Shown here: positions 1 through 7,535 of the stretch, one piece after another
Layout: each line of letters begins with the position of its first letter
Position numbering within the stretch: position 1 is the stretch's first letter
Source: a virus
Virus record (IMG/VR): IMGVR_UViG_3300042385_000266
Location: 1 to 24,674 of that record
Reading direction: 5' to 3' (one strand)
Length of the DNA: 24,674 nucleotides
Position numbers and translations under genes: made by a program
The notes under the pieces: generated by a model
Database searches by the model: none
Told to the model about the DNA's origin: nothing
What the model saw: only the letters and a program-made list of their open reading frames with translations

Positions 1-83
1 GCCTGTGCATTACACCTATCACATCTATCGTTTAATGTCAATAGATATTCGTTTACGTCTGGAGTTGTTTTAGTCATTAACAT
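1..83 (-). CDS. N-terminal part of a small actinobacterial-type Cys-rich protein (DUF7455-like)
   Basis: The gene starts at an ATG (81-83) and runs off the left edge of the window, leaving about 27 residues. After a short polar leader the visible part reads NDRCDRCNAQA. A D-R-C-D-R-C-x-A-Q-A start is characteristic of a short protein family that I know from actinobacteria and their phages (DUF7455), usually completed by a second Cys/His pair. The function is unknown, and a structural zinc site is likely. AAAGG lies 8 bases upstream, which supports the outer ATG over a second in-frame ATG at 77. A good promoter precedes it (113-141), so it probably begins a new transcript. The family call rests on only ten residues. 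Confidence 0.6.
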   Translation of the reverse strand, partial: MLMTKTTPDVNEYLLTLNDRCDRCNAQ

Positions 84-112
84 AATTATACCTTTGTTTA
101 GTAGTTATACCA

Positions 113-141
113 ATTTTAGCACATACCTTGAACTTTGTCTA
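113..141 (-). promoter_or_regulatory. Sigma70-type promoter for the left-edge small gene
   Basis: On the minus strand the -35 is TAGACA (136-141), the spacer is 17 bases and the -10 is TAAAAT (113-118). The -10 is preceded by TGC, giving an extended -10. Both hexamers match the consensus at five of six positions. It lies between the FmdB-like stop (147) and the ATG at 83, where a new transcription unit would be expected. Confidence 0.6.
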
Positions 142-146
142 GTATG

Positions 147-332
147 TTATTTTTTTCTTTTATCTGTTGAGTAAAAACCATCACCGTTAAAAACACTAGC
201 GACTGAATCATATTTTCGAACCAGGGATATGTTGCATTTTTCACAATCATACCCTGGATCGTTTTCCCTAATTGAGCGAACTTTTACGTATTCTGTTTGA
301 CATTTTTTACATATATATTCATAGATGGGCAT
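147..332 (-). CDS. FmdB-family zinc-ribbon protein
   Basis: This 61-residue protein opens with MPIYEYICKKC, the signature start of the FmdB/CxxC_CxxC_SSSS family of putative regulatory zinc ribbons. Cys8, Cys11, Cys30 and Cys33 form the CxxC...CxxC zinc site. The C-terminal part (VFNGDGFYSTD) is also typical: family members usually have a GxGFYxTD-like stretch there. The family's role is not settled, and regulation or protein maturation has been suggested. The ATG overlaps the stop of the upstream DUF2061 gene (TAATG), so the two are translationally coupled. Small proteins of this family are common in actinobacteria and also occur in phages. Confidence 0.85.
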   Translation of the reverse strand: MPIYEYICKKCQTEYVKVRSIRENDPGYDCEKCNISLVRKYDSVASVFNGDGFYSTDKRKK

Positions 333-556
333 TAGGCCACCTTTTTACCAAACCTTGACCAGGCTCTTTCATGTAAGAAAAATCCAAGCATTTCACATGC
401 TGTATAGATTATTGCAAAAGATCCAGCATATTCCCAATGTGCTTCACCAGTAATTGCCTTTTCAAAAAAATACACCAACGTACCAACAAAACCTATGTGT
501 ACGATTGGCCAACTAACTGTCTTATATAAACTTTTTTTCTTTGAATCTTGTGTCAT
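332..556 (-). CDS. DUF2061-type small membrane protein
   Basis: This 74-residue protein has two predicted membrane segments (about residues 15-35 and 45-62) and ends HERAWSRFGKK. The pattern K-T-(V/I)-S-W near the N-terminus, two hydrophobic segments and a C-terminal H-E-R-x-W is that of the DUF2061 family of predicted inner-membrane proteins. Their function is unknown. A good Shine-Dalgarno (AAGGAG) lies four bases before the ATG, and an extended -10 lies further up (572-580). The gene therefore probably starts its own small operon with the FmdB gene, which overlaps its stop. A membrane protein next to glycan-type enzymes could belong to surface alteration, but nothing here proves it. Confidence 0.75.
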   Translation of the reverse strand: MTQDSKKKSLYKTVSWPIVHIGFVGTLVYFFEKAITGEAHWEYAGSFAIIYTACEMLGFFLHERAWSRFGKKVA

Positions 557-571
557 ATATCTCCTTAATAT

Positions 572-580
572 ATTATATCA
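572..580 (-). promoter_or_regulatory. Extended -10 promoter for the DUF2061-fmdB pair
   Basis: The minus strand reads TGATATAAT, a perfect extended -10 (TGnTATAAT). I see no good -35 at 16-18 bases. It sits in the 34-base gap between the glycosyltransferase stop (591) and the DUF2061 ATG (556), about 15 bases before that gene's AAGGAG. Confidence 0.45.
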
Positions 581-590
581 CAAAAAAATG

Positions 591-1535
591 CTAATTACCT
601 ATTATACTTTTTCTTATTTCCCAATAACTTTCTATCATATCTATCTCTTCATAAAAATCTATAATGCTTCTTGTATATTCCAAAAAGGTAAAATATTTGT
701 TTCTACCAAGTATCATTATTTTTTTAACTTCTTTTGTCATATCGTCATCATCAAGAACCCATATCCTAGTCCAATGGTTTGGATTGTTGCGATCAGTACC
801 AACAAACTTCCACCATCTTTCATCATATGGAAATGAATACTTAATATCGTTACCAGCATAATGAACGATAGCATCAGCATATGGTGCAACCACATCATAG
901 TCTTGACAATATACTGCTATAGATTGCTCTGGTTCTTCAAAAGGAAATCTGTGATATGAAGGAAATTCTATTGCTTTAATGTCAGAACATTTTGCAAAAA
1001 TAAAATTACAAGAAATATAATAATTTTTAAAATATTTATCATTAACCTTATCTTTATCTAGTGCTACGTCAAACTCAACTACCTCTCCATGTAAATCTAA
1101 TTCATTAAAAGTTCCATCTACAACCCACCTTGTTTTCCAATTACGTTTACCTTGAACTTTGGCTGTAGCCTGTCTAGATATAATTCTTTTTTCATTATTT
1201 TTTGTTAACTCTTCTATGTCATCCATTAGAGTAGTATCCCAGTTAAGTTCAAAATCTGCGTGGGCATCTATACCTAAAAAGTACTGCTCATCCTCTATTA
1301 GACCCCTTATAGCCTCTCTAATGCCTACTATGCCTGGCTTTCCATCTGCTATGTCTTGATCTCTAACTATCCTTACATTGTTAAACATTGATAGATCTGG
1401 CTCTTCTTTATAGTTTAAACCAAGTCCAAATACAATATTTTCAGGGTAGTATGCAGTGTCTAAAATATGATTCATAGTATCTACCAAATGCACATCTTCC
1501 CATGCTGGTATAGATACAAATATTTTTTTATTCAT
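591..1535 (-). CDS. GT60-like glycosyltransferase (GlcNAc-transferase fold)
   Basis: This 314-residue protein begins MNKKIFVSIPAWED, like the 'IFVSIPAYRD' start of the GT60 family (PF11397, Skp1-hydroxyproline GlcNAc-transferase type). Further family-like blocks are FLGIDAHADF followed by WD at about residues 87-100, which is the probable DxH/DxD-like metal and nucleotide-sugar site, and F-P-F-E-E-P-E-Q-S at about 205-213, which matches the family's E-E-x-S acceptor-side motif. The start is fixed by an ATGA overlap with the carbamoyltransferase stop (1532-1534); an in-frame codon at 1568 is less likely. The protein is presumably cytosolic. It is related to the transferase at 5172-6056. Donor sugar and acceptor cannot be read from sequence. 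It is the last gene of its operon. Confidence 0.75.
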   Translation of the reverse strand: MNKKIFVSIPAWEDVHLVDTMNHILDTAYYPENIVFGLGLNYKEEPDLSMFNNVRIVRDQDIADGKPGIVGIREAIRGLIEDEQYFLGIDAHADFELNWDTTLMDDIEELTKNNEKRIISRQATAKVQGKRNWKTRWVVDGTFNELDLHGEVVEFDVALDKDKVNDKYFKNYYISCNFIFAKCSDIKAIEFPSYHRFPFEEPEQSIAVYCQDYDVVAPYADAIVHYAGNDIKYSFPYDERWWKFVGTDRNNPNHWTRIWVLDDDDMTKEVKKIMILGRNKYFTFLEYTRSIIDFYEEIDMIESYWEIRKSIIGN

Positions 1536-2965
1536 CTTATTATCCTTGCTCCGTATGTTTGTTCCCAATTAATTATATCACTCTCGTCATTAAGCAATGG
1601 TTGACCCTTAATATTTAAACTGGTATTAAGCAAAACTGGTACCTTTGATATTTTGTACCATCTGGATAACAGGTCGTATAGTCCAGGATGCTGATCTTTA
1701 TTTACAGTCTGAACCCTAGAGGTACCATCTTTATGAACAACGGACGGTATCAAATCTGGCTTTAAACACTTAACTGCATACTGCATATAAGGACTTGTAA
1801 AATTCATATCAAACCATTTACTTGCATGCTCTTCCATCACAACTGGTGCAAAGGGTCTAAAGAGTTCACGCTTTTTAATATTATTAACCTTATCTTTAAT
1901 GTTTGGATCTCTAGGGTCTGCCAATATACTTCTATTACCTAATGCTCTTGGTCCATATTCTGCTCTTCCACTTGCTATCGCCGCAATTCCACCATTCACT
2001 ATTTCATTTAATGCTGAATCTACTGGATATTTATCTCCTAAATCATAACCAAGAAACGGTGTCTTAAAGTCAACATGCTTTCCATACAAGGCTGCCGCAG
2101 CACCCAAAGAACTTCCAGCATCTCCAGGGTTTGGCATAATCCATATATCATCAAATATATTCCACAACAATGTATTAGCAGAACAATTAAGAGCACACCC
2201 ACCCATAAAAACTAATTTATTTTTCTTAGTTAATCTTTTTGCCATATACATAAAATCTATTAACTTTATTTGATAAACTTCTTGTACTGCTGCGGCAATA
2301 TCAAACCTATCTTGCTCAGTTATTTCTGATCCCCAATCAAAAATTCCTTTATGAAAATTATATTTTTGATATCCAATTGATGGAAAGTATTCTAAAACCT
2401 TTTTAAGATATTTTTGTTTATCTCCATAGGCAGCCATGCCCATCATTATGTACTCTTCTTGGTTTGGTATCAGACCAATAAGTTGAGTAAACGCAGAATA
2501 AAATAAACCAAAACTAAAGGGATAATTATCTTTGTACATTAACTTAATATCATTTCCTTCTCCAGCCCAAATGGTAGAGGTATTAAATTCTCCAATTGAA
2601 TCAAGTACTACTATCACTGCATCGTCAAACTTGCTAGTATAGTACCCTGCTGCTGCATGCGAGTAGTGATGTTTAAAATTAGTTCTTGGTATTGCATTAA
2701 GATAAGTATGTTCAAACCAAGGCTTACCGCCACCAAAACCACCACAAGTTTTAACTCTTAGTTTTTTTAAAAATGGATTTTCATAGTAGGCTATTTGATC
2801 TGGAATCCCATACTCCAATGCATTATCTATTAAACCCTTGTTGGTAAACCAATCATTTTTAACTTTGCTATATCTTTCTGCGTGTCCAGAAAATAACACC
2901 TTATCATCTTTAATTAAAGATATAGAAGCATCATGTGTTGTTTCATTAATTCCCATTATCAACAT
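1532..2965 (-). CDS. Carbamoyltransferase, NodU/CmcH/TobZ family
   Basis: At 477 residues this is somewhat shorter than cellular family members (about 550-600). The enzymes use carbamoyl phosphate and ATP to form carbamoyl-adenylate, then carbamoylate a hydroxyl of a sugar, antibiotic or nucleobase. The N-terminal Kae1-like domain shows HDAS (11-14), HAERYSKVK (28-36), HHYSHAAAGYY (99-109), LDSIGE (121-126) and GGCALN (255-260). The C-terminal YrdC-like part shows GRAEYGPRALGNRS (333-346), RPFAP (370-374) and an LLNTSLN-like block near the end. The classic DG at position 122 is DS here. AGGAGG lies six bases before the ATG at 2965, supporting that start over the in-frame ATG at 2956. The gene overlaps the SGNH gene upstream and, by ATGA, the glycosyltransferase downstream, suggesting that it modifies the same glycan. 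Confidence 0.9.
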   Translation of the reverse strand: MLIMGINETTHDASISLIKDDKVLFSGHAERYSKVKNDWFTNKGLIDNALEYGIPDQIAYYENPFLKKLRVKTCGGFGGGKPWFEHTYLNAIPRTNFKHHYSHAAAGYYTSKFDDAVIVVLDSIGEFNTSTIWAGEGNDIKLMYKDNYPFSFGLFYSAFTQLIGLIPNQEEYIMMGMAAYGDKQKYLKKVLEYFPSIGYQKYNFHKGIFDWGSEITEQDRFDIAAAVQEVYQIKLIDFMYMAKRLTKKNKLVFMGGCALNCSANTLLWNIFDDIWIMPNPGDAGSSLGAAAALYGKHVDFKTPFLGYDLGDKYPVDSALNEIVNGGIAAIASGRAEYGPRALGNRSILADPRDPNIKDKVNNIKKRELFRPFAPVVMEEHASKWFDMNFTSPYMQYAVKCLKPDLIPSVVHKDGTSRVQTVNKDQHPGLYDLLSRWYKISKVPVLLNTSLNIKGQPLLNDESDIINWEQTYGARIIR

Positions 2966-3776
2966 TTATAGCCTCCTGTAACTGAAACTCAGCCTCTTTA
3001 AACCAAGCATAATGAACTGCTTCGCTTGGATGGGTACCGTCATTTCCTATGATTGTCATGTTTTTTTCTTTATTTTGTATAAACCAAAATACATTTTTTG
3101 AAAATCGTTCTTTATCTACATCATAATAACTATCAAATGATTCTTTCATTGTTTTATTCATATATGTTTCAAACTTTTGTAGATCAACATTTATAAAATC
3201 AGTTATTCCAGGAATTGGATCAGACCAACTAGTAGAAAAAATTTTAGCATTATTAGTTTTACAGATATCTTCCAAAATACTATACAGATTAAAAACAAAA
3301 ATATCTAATATTTCTCCATTTTTAATATCGTCCATTGATTTGTGACTAGTATTGAACTTATGCCAATCCCTTCCCCAATTTGGAAAAAGAATAAAAATAA
3401 AATCTGGACAACCATATTTAGCAATATACTTTAACACGTTTATCATTATTTCTATTGAAGAGAATCCAGAACAGCCAATATTAAAATAACCAGAACATTC
3501 ATTATCCTTGTTCATTTTATTATAAAGTTTGTATGACCAACTTTTTTTAATATCATTTACACCACACCCAACAGTAATTGAGCATCCAGCAAACAGTATG
3601 TTTGTTTTTCTAGGATCTACTGTTTTTAGTTTGTCTGAAATATAATTATTATGATCTTTTTTATTTAAATTCGAATCAAGAAATGGTCCAATTATATCTT
3701 TATTCTTGTGTAACAAGTATTTAAAATGTTGAGGTCTTGTTGTTTTATCATTATCCATGATATCTTTATAATTCAT
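2946..3776 (-). CDS. SGNH/GDSL-like hydrolase or acyltransferase
   Basis: This 276-residue protein carries the four SGNH blocks: FAGCSITVGCGV with Ser66 as nucleophile, FNIGCSG with Gly101, FPN with Asn133, and D-G-T-H with Asp246 and His249. Such enzymes remove or add acyl groups on sugars, lipids or peptides. There is no signal peptide, so it should act in the cytoplasm. The sequence is Lys/Asn-rich and very AT-rich. It resembles the SGNH protein encoded at 16698-17750 (same GCSxTxG...SGYxNIG...KYGxPDxIF order), so this is a paralogous pair. It is followed by, and overlaps, the carbamoyltransferase. Removal or transfer of an acetyl group on the glycan made by the operon is a plausible but unproven role. 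Confidence 0.75.
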   Translation of the reverse strand: MNYKDIMDNDKTTRPQHFKYLLHKNKDIIGPFLDSNLNKKDHNNYISDKLKTVDPRKTNILFAGCSITVGCGVNDIKKSWSYKLYNKMNKDNECSGYFNIGCSGFSSIEIMINVLKYIAKYGCPDFIFILFPNWGRDWHKFNTSHKSMDDIKNGEILDIFVFNLYSILEDICKTNNAKIFSTSWSDPIPGITDFINVDLQKFETYMNKTMKESFDSYYDVDKERFSKNVFWFIQNKEKNMTIIGNDGTHPSEAVHYAWFKEAEFQLQEAINVDNGN

Positions 3777-3809
3777 ATTAATATATAAAATCTCTTTTTT
3801 TAAAATGTT

Positions 3810-3837
3810 TTTTATTTTTTCTTAACCAAAAATAAAA
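3810..3837 (-). terminator. Possible AT-only hairpin between operons
   Basis: A 10-bp inverted repeat (arms 3810-3819 and 3828-3837, 8-base loop) lies in the 84-base gap between the oxygenase stop (3861) and the SGNH ATG (3776). The stem contains only A-T pairs and no clean T-run follows on the minus strand, so it would be a weak terminator at best. The rest of the gap is A/T-rich and shows no convincing promoter. Confidence 0.25.
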
Positions 3838-3860
3838 CTTAATTTTATATATTATTTGTT

Positions 3861-4535
3861 TCATTCTTGACCAGTAGAGTTTCTAATCATGTGAGATGGC
3901 ACATTATGAAACCAAGTTGGTAATGCATATCTTGGTCCTTTTAAAACAGAATCAACTTCGTGAACATATAAAAAGTTGGATGGAAAAAACACAATGCTAC
4001 CTGCTGATGGCTTAATGGTTACATTTGATTGTTTAAAGGTTATCTCTCCGCCAACGTAATCATCATTAAGGTATAACAATACAGATAAAACTCTGGTACT
4101 CACCCCCTGGTCTTGATGTGGTGGTAGATATCCAGACTTATCATATCTTAATAAACTAGTTGCGTGTTCTTTTGCTTTAACATTTTTTTGTGCAAATGGA
4201 TATAACTTTGTTGAATAGTGCAATAGTGCTTCATCAATTGATCCATGTATTCTAGAAGATATGTTTCTTTGTTCATCTTTAAAAGCATCATCTTCTGATA
4301 TCTGTTCCATAGTTGGAATAAATTTTTGCCAACAAAATATTTCGTTTGTTCCAGCACTATCATTAATCCAAGGAGACCACGGTTGAACAACTGTTCTTTG
4401 TTTAATATCTGGGGAACTATTTAAAAACCTTTCTTCTAAGTCTTCTATGTTTCTTATAATCTGATCAGTATTTTTTACAATATTTTTATAATATACCAAA
4501 CCTAAATCTAATACTTCATGATCTATTGAAGTCAC
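3861..4535 (-). CDS. 2OG-Fe(II) oxygenase, prolyl-4-hydroxylase-like
   Basis: This 224-residue protein has the iron- and 2-oxoglutarate-binding residues of the P4H superfamily: His140 and Asp142 (HQD), distal His192, and Arg202 ten residues later (the usual 2OG carboxylate anchor). Between them lie LSVLLYLNDDYVGGEITF and IKPSAGSIVFFPS, the standard strand pattern of the prolyl-hydroxylase family. Expected reaction: hydroxylation of a prolyl or similar substrate with decarboxylation of 2OG. The start is a GTG (4533-4535) inside the end of the preceding oxygenase gene, with AGAGG about 10 bases upstream. The two oxygenases are adjacent, overlapping and only moderately similar, so they probably have different substrates or act in sequence. 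Confidence 0.85.
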   Translation of the reverse strand: MTSIDHEVLDLGLVYYKNIVKNTDQIIRNIEDLEERFLNSSPDIKQRTVVQPWSPWINDSAGTNEIFCWQKFIPTMEQISEDDAFKDEQRNISSRIHGSIDEALLHYSTKLYPFAQKNVKAKEHATSLLRYDKSGYLPPHQDQGVSTRVLSVLLYLNDDYVGGEITFKQSNVTIKPSAGSIVFFPSNFLYVHEVDSVLKGPRYALPTWFHNVPSHMIRNSTGQE

Positions 4536-5142
4536 GCTCTGCAGCCTCTCTTTCTAATGGATACTGTACGGCTTGCCAAGTTGGATTCTTATCTTCCCCC
4601 AAGAAATCTGGATCTGCATGTTCTGGAAGTGATGTGTGCATATATAGTGCAGTGTATCTATGACCTTCAGTTACTTCAGTAATACCGTGAATATATTCTG
4701 TACCAGAACTTGGAAAGAATACTGCAGAATATTTTTTAGGCTGGTATACAAAATCTTGATTAGGAAAAAATATTTTACCACCCTGGTATTCTGGAGTTTC
4801 ATTTAAATAAATTATTGTACTAAATTCTATAAATGGTTCTGGTCCTTGTGCATCTAAGTGTAGTCCACCTCTTGTACCTTTTGTCCAATGTGATCCAAAA
4901 CCTTTAAACACATATATTGGATTAAGGAACCCATTATAGGATCTGTGTATTTCGTTAGACTTATTGCCATACTTAATCATAATATCCATGACCGTTTTAT
5001 TGTATGGTAATGATGTGCCACCATATCTTTTACTATAGTATTCTGGATACGGATTAACTTCTGATGGGTTGTGTTGTTCCCTTATTAGGGTATCTGCGTC
5101 TTCCTTGGTTATGAAATTATCCACTACCGCGATTCTATGCAT
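4516..5142 (-). CDS. 2OG-Fe(II) oxygenase, prolyl-4-hydroxylase-like
   Basis: The product has 208 residues. Iron ligands are His95 and Asp97 (HLD) and His152, and Arg162 in HRYTALYMH is the likely 2OG anchor. The segment FSTIIYLNETPEYQGGKIFF followed by YSAVFFPS is the conserved double-stranded beta-helix core of the P4H-like family. The beginning of the protein (RIAVVDNFITKEDADTL) is the usual 'v-DnfLs-eec-' opening of phage and bacterial members. AGGA lies just before the ATG, and an extended -10 (5163-5171) suggests transcription starts here. It overlaps the second oxygenase by 20 bases. It may hydroxylate a protein side chain or a small molecule used by the downstream glycan enzymes. Confidence 0.85.
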   Translation of the reverse strand: MHRIAVVDNFITKEDADTLIREQHNPSEVNPYPEYYSKRYGGTSLPYNKTVMDIMIKYGNKSNEIHRSYNGFLNPIYVFKGFGSHWTKGTRGGLHLDAQGPEPFIEFSTIIYLNETPEYQGGKIFFPNQDFVYQPKKYSAVFFPSSGTEYIHGITEVTEGHRYTALYMHTSLPEHADPDFLGEDKNPTWQAVQYPLEREAAERDFNRS

Positions 5143-5162
5143 ACTGTTCCTGTCTTTTCTCT

Positions 5163-5171
5163 ATTATATCA
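5163..5171 (-). promoter_or_regulatory. Extended -10 promoter ahead of the oxygenase pair
   Basis: The minus strand reads TGATATAAT, identical to the extended -10 at 572-580, in the 29-base gap between the GT60-like stop (5172) and the oxygenase ATG (5142). No -35 is visible, and the leader would be about 14 bases long. Confidence 0.4.
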
Positions 5172-6056
5172 TTAATCAATATAATTTATTTTGGTCATAA
5201 ATCTTTTAGAGTCTATACCGTCAAACTCTGAATCTGTTGGGTTATAAAAAACATCGTTAATTTCAAAGGGCAGGGGGTGTGTTTTTTCTATATCCAAGCC
5301 ATTGATGTTATAAAAATCTGAAATAGGAGACATGAGGGGAAGACCTATATCTATATAATCATTTTTTTCATTTTTAATTAACTTAATCATTTGATTGTAA
5401 TTGTGATATTTAGAAAAAACTGTATAAAGCGTTTCAAGGTTATTCAGCCCTTCCTTTTTATAAAAATTATCTGGACAACAGAATACTTTTATATTATTAG
5501 CGTGATACATTAAAGACAGGACTTCTTCCTCTCCATAGTATTTTAAATATGAGGGGTATCCAATGTTGCGTAACGTTTCGGTATGTCCAAATATAAGATC
5601 TCTGCCAACAAACTTACTACTAGTAAACTTATCCACTACCTCTTCTTCTTTTTTAAAATAAAATATTCCATCTTGTTTTAATTTATTTTTATTTTTAATA
5701 GATATTATCGACCCAGAGTTTGGCAAAGCATTAATAAGTTCTTCATCCCAATTATCTTTTAAAAATATATTATCAGACATAAACATAGTATATGTAAACT
5801 TAGACTGTTCTAATAATTGATTTTTGTAAAAACATGGGCCAAGAATACTATCCCAAAGTATATGCTGATAACCACAATTCTCTATCTTATCAAAATAATC
5901 TTGCCTTGTAAGGGTATGTTGATCAAAGATATGTAAATATATTGCATTTTTTTTAGATGACTTTTCTAATAAATTTTCTACAACTTCCTTTAACATTTTA
6001 TTTTTATATGAATATATTACTACATCAATTGGATTTGGAAGATCAGTCTTGCTCAT
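5172..6056 (-). CDS. GT60-like glycosyltransferase
   Basis: The product has 294 residues from the ATG at 6056, which overlaps the upstream stop by 14 bases; an in-frame extension to 6164 would overlap the neighbour far more. The order of motifs follows the GT60/GlcNAc family: an early DVVIYSYKN strand, GPC (73-75), SDN (94-96, the DxD-like position) with DNWDEEL just after, FGH (156-158), and YYGEEEVLSL (173-182), where the family has 'F-G-E-E-x-S-L'. This is the closer match to canonical GT60 of the two transferases in the window. Known GT60 enzymes put GlcNAc on hydroxyproline. Its position directly before two prolyl-hydroxylase-like oxygenases is therefore notable, although donor and acceptor cannot be read here. 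Confidence 0.75.
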   Translation of the reverse strand: MSKTDLPNPIDVVIYSYKNKMLKEVVENLLEKSSKKNAIYLHIFDQHTLTRQDYFDKIENCGYQHILWDSILGPCFYKNQLLEQSKFTYTMFMSDNIFLKDNWDEELINALPNSGSIISIKNKNKLKQDGIFYFKKEEEVVDKFTSSKFVGRDLIFGHTETLRNIGYPSYLKYYGEEEVLSLMYHANNIKVFCCPDNFYKKEGLNNLETLYTVFSKYHNYNQMIKLIKNEKNDYIDIGLPLMSPISDFYNINGLDIEKTHPLPFEINDVFYNPTDSEFDGIDSKRFMTKINYID

Positions 6057-6807
6057 CTTGATTTTCTTTTCCCTTAATGCCAAATATTTTTTTACGCCAT
6101 GCTGTTTTTTTATAATACCCATACAACATTGACCTTCTATTCTCTGCCTTAAACTCATGATCATCTATTTTTTTTATACTTGCATCTACCTCTAATTCCC
6201 AGTTATCTCTTTTAAATGGCAAGATTTGAAATATTGGAGTTCCCTTTTTTATTATTCCTTGAAAACCTTTCTTTAAAAAGAAAGCCGTAAATACTGGTAA
6301 GCCCCAAATATCAGATTCAACAATACCAGACATAGTATAAAATGGTAAATCATGTCTATTCATAGGATGAGTAATTAAAACAGAATAGCCTGGAGGTGTT
6401 TCGTAATACCAGTTCATTCTCCATCCATAATGTATTGGATGACAGTTATCTGGTACTGGCAAATCAATTGTTGGTCTTTTGTCAACAATCATAACTTCAC
6501 TATCCCAAGATAATTTTGGTTTTCCATTTTTGTCTAACTCTACCAATAGATCATGTTCTAATAAATAAAAATATCCAGCAGTTAAAGAATCAAGAAAAGG
6601 CATACACATTTTTGTTGCAACTCTAGCACCATCTCCACCAATGTTATTAACTGGATTTAAAAACTTGTCATCATTCCACACTTCATGTCTGGCTAAACTT
6701 TTGTACCACTCTGGAACATGTTTAATTGCAGGCTCTGGAGGTGTGTACAAACCTTCATAGTTAGTTCCACCACCTGGTGTAAAAGATATTTTTAGCGGTT
6801 CGTTCAT
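6043..6807 (-). CDS. Unknown phage protein, paralogue of next upstream gene
   Basis: The function is not recognised. The 254-residue protein shares an ordered set of motifs with the 6807-7535 product: PPEPAIKHVPEWYK near the N-terminus, an MPFLDSLTAGY block, GYSVLITHPMNRHDLPFYT in the centre, and KKGTPIFQILPFKRDNWE towards the C-terminus. From memory the 'GYS-x2-(F/I)THP-NR-DLPF' and 'GTP-x-Q-x-P-F-K-R' pattern recalls proteins annotated as DUF6065; I could not check this. The C-terminus is rich in Lys/Arg. There is no signal peptide or membrane segment. The ATG overlaps the preceding stop (TAATG). Its place between unknown proteins and the GT60-like enzyme suggests a role in the same pathway. 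Confidence 0.7.
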   Translation of the reverse strand: MNEPLKISFTPGGGTNYEGLYTPPEPAIKHVPEWYKSLARHEVWNDDKFLNPVNNIGGDGARVATKMCMPFLDSLTAGYFYLLEHDLLVELDKNGKPKLSWDSEVMIVDKRPTIDLPVPDNCHPIHYGWRMNWYYETPPGYSVLITHPMNRHDLPFYTMSGIVESDIWGLPVFTAFFLKKGFQGIIKKGTPIFQILPFKRDNWELEVDASIKKIDDHEFKAENRRSMLYGYYKKTAWRKKIFGIKGKENQDEQD

Positions 6808-7535
6808 TACTTATATTCTTTTTTTTGTCTAAACTTTTCTTTATAAGAATTTCTAAAACTACTTCTAACCATTAGTCTTTGTTTTTCTATCTCATCTTTA
6901 CCGATTGAGTATGCCACACACTCTGATTCCCATGATTCTCTTTTGACTGGTATGGCCTGGATCAATGGCGTACCCTGCTTTATAATACCCTTAAAATCTT
7001 TTTTAATATACATAGAAAAGTGTCCATCTGATGCAAACCTATCTGTATCAACAAATGCTTCAAACGCTTTAAATGGAACTGCATCTTGATGAAATGGATG
7101 AGTAAATATAGTACTATATCCTTTTGGTGTCATGATAGACCAAAATGGTAAAATTCTAAAAATTTGTTTATGATACACGTTATCGTCAACAGGATAATTA
7201 GATATTTGTTCTGCTGTGTGTGTTGCAACCATGTCATTACCAACAAATTTAAGTTCATTAGGAACACTCCATGTTATTTTTTCTGGGTTGGTAGCATCTA
7301 CGTACACGTCCATAGGAAACTTAATAATGTATCCAGCAGTCATTAAATCAAAAATTGGCATACATCTTTTTATGGTTCCGCTACTACCACCTTTAGAAAT
7401 AAAATCTTTATATTCATCACCTATAAAACCTGGTTGTTGTCTATACCACTCTGGAATAAATTTTGATGCTGGTTCTGGTTGTGGTGCAAACATTGCTGTC
7501 TTATCGTTAAAAGGATAAAACTGAACTTTATTCAT
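6807..7535 (-). CDS. Unknown phage protein, paralogue of the gene at 6043-6807
   Basis: The product has 242 residues. Corresponding blocks to its neighbour are PQPEPASKFIPEWYR, KRCMPIFDLMTAGY, GYSTIFTHPFHQDAVPF, DFKGIIKQGTPLIQAIP and VKRESWE. Conserved His, Pro and Trp positions suggest a compact beta-rich domain with a shared binding site, but I recognise no catalytic signature. The two genes look like an old tandem duplication, since similarity is clear in motifs but modest overall. The start ATG (7535) overlaps the preceding stop by eight bases and has AAGGAAG about six bases upstream. Both genes stay in the same translational chain as the glycosyltransferase. Confidence 0.7.
   Translation of the reverse strand: MNKVQFYPFNDKTAMFAPQPEPASKFIPEWYRQQPGFIGDEYKDFISKGGSSGTIKRCMPIFDLMTAGYIIKFPMDVYVDATNPEKITWSVPNELKFVGNDMVATHTAEQISNYPVDDNVYHKQIFRILPFWSIMTPKGYSTIFTHPFHQDAVPFKAFEAFVDTDRFASDGHFSMYIKKDFKGIIKQGTPLIQAIPVKRESWESECVAYSIGKDEIEKQRLMVRSSFRNSYKEKFRQKKEYK

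Noticed and set aside
495-836. Plus-strand open frame of about 113 residues
   Set aside because: It crosses the DUF2061 start and lies opposite the GT60-like gene. Its composition (Tyr/Phe/Ile-rich) is that of an antisense shadow and it has no ribosome-binding site.
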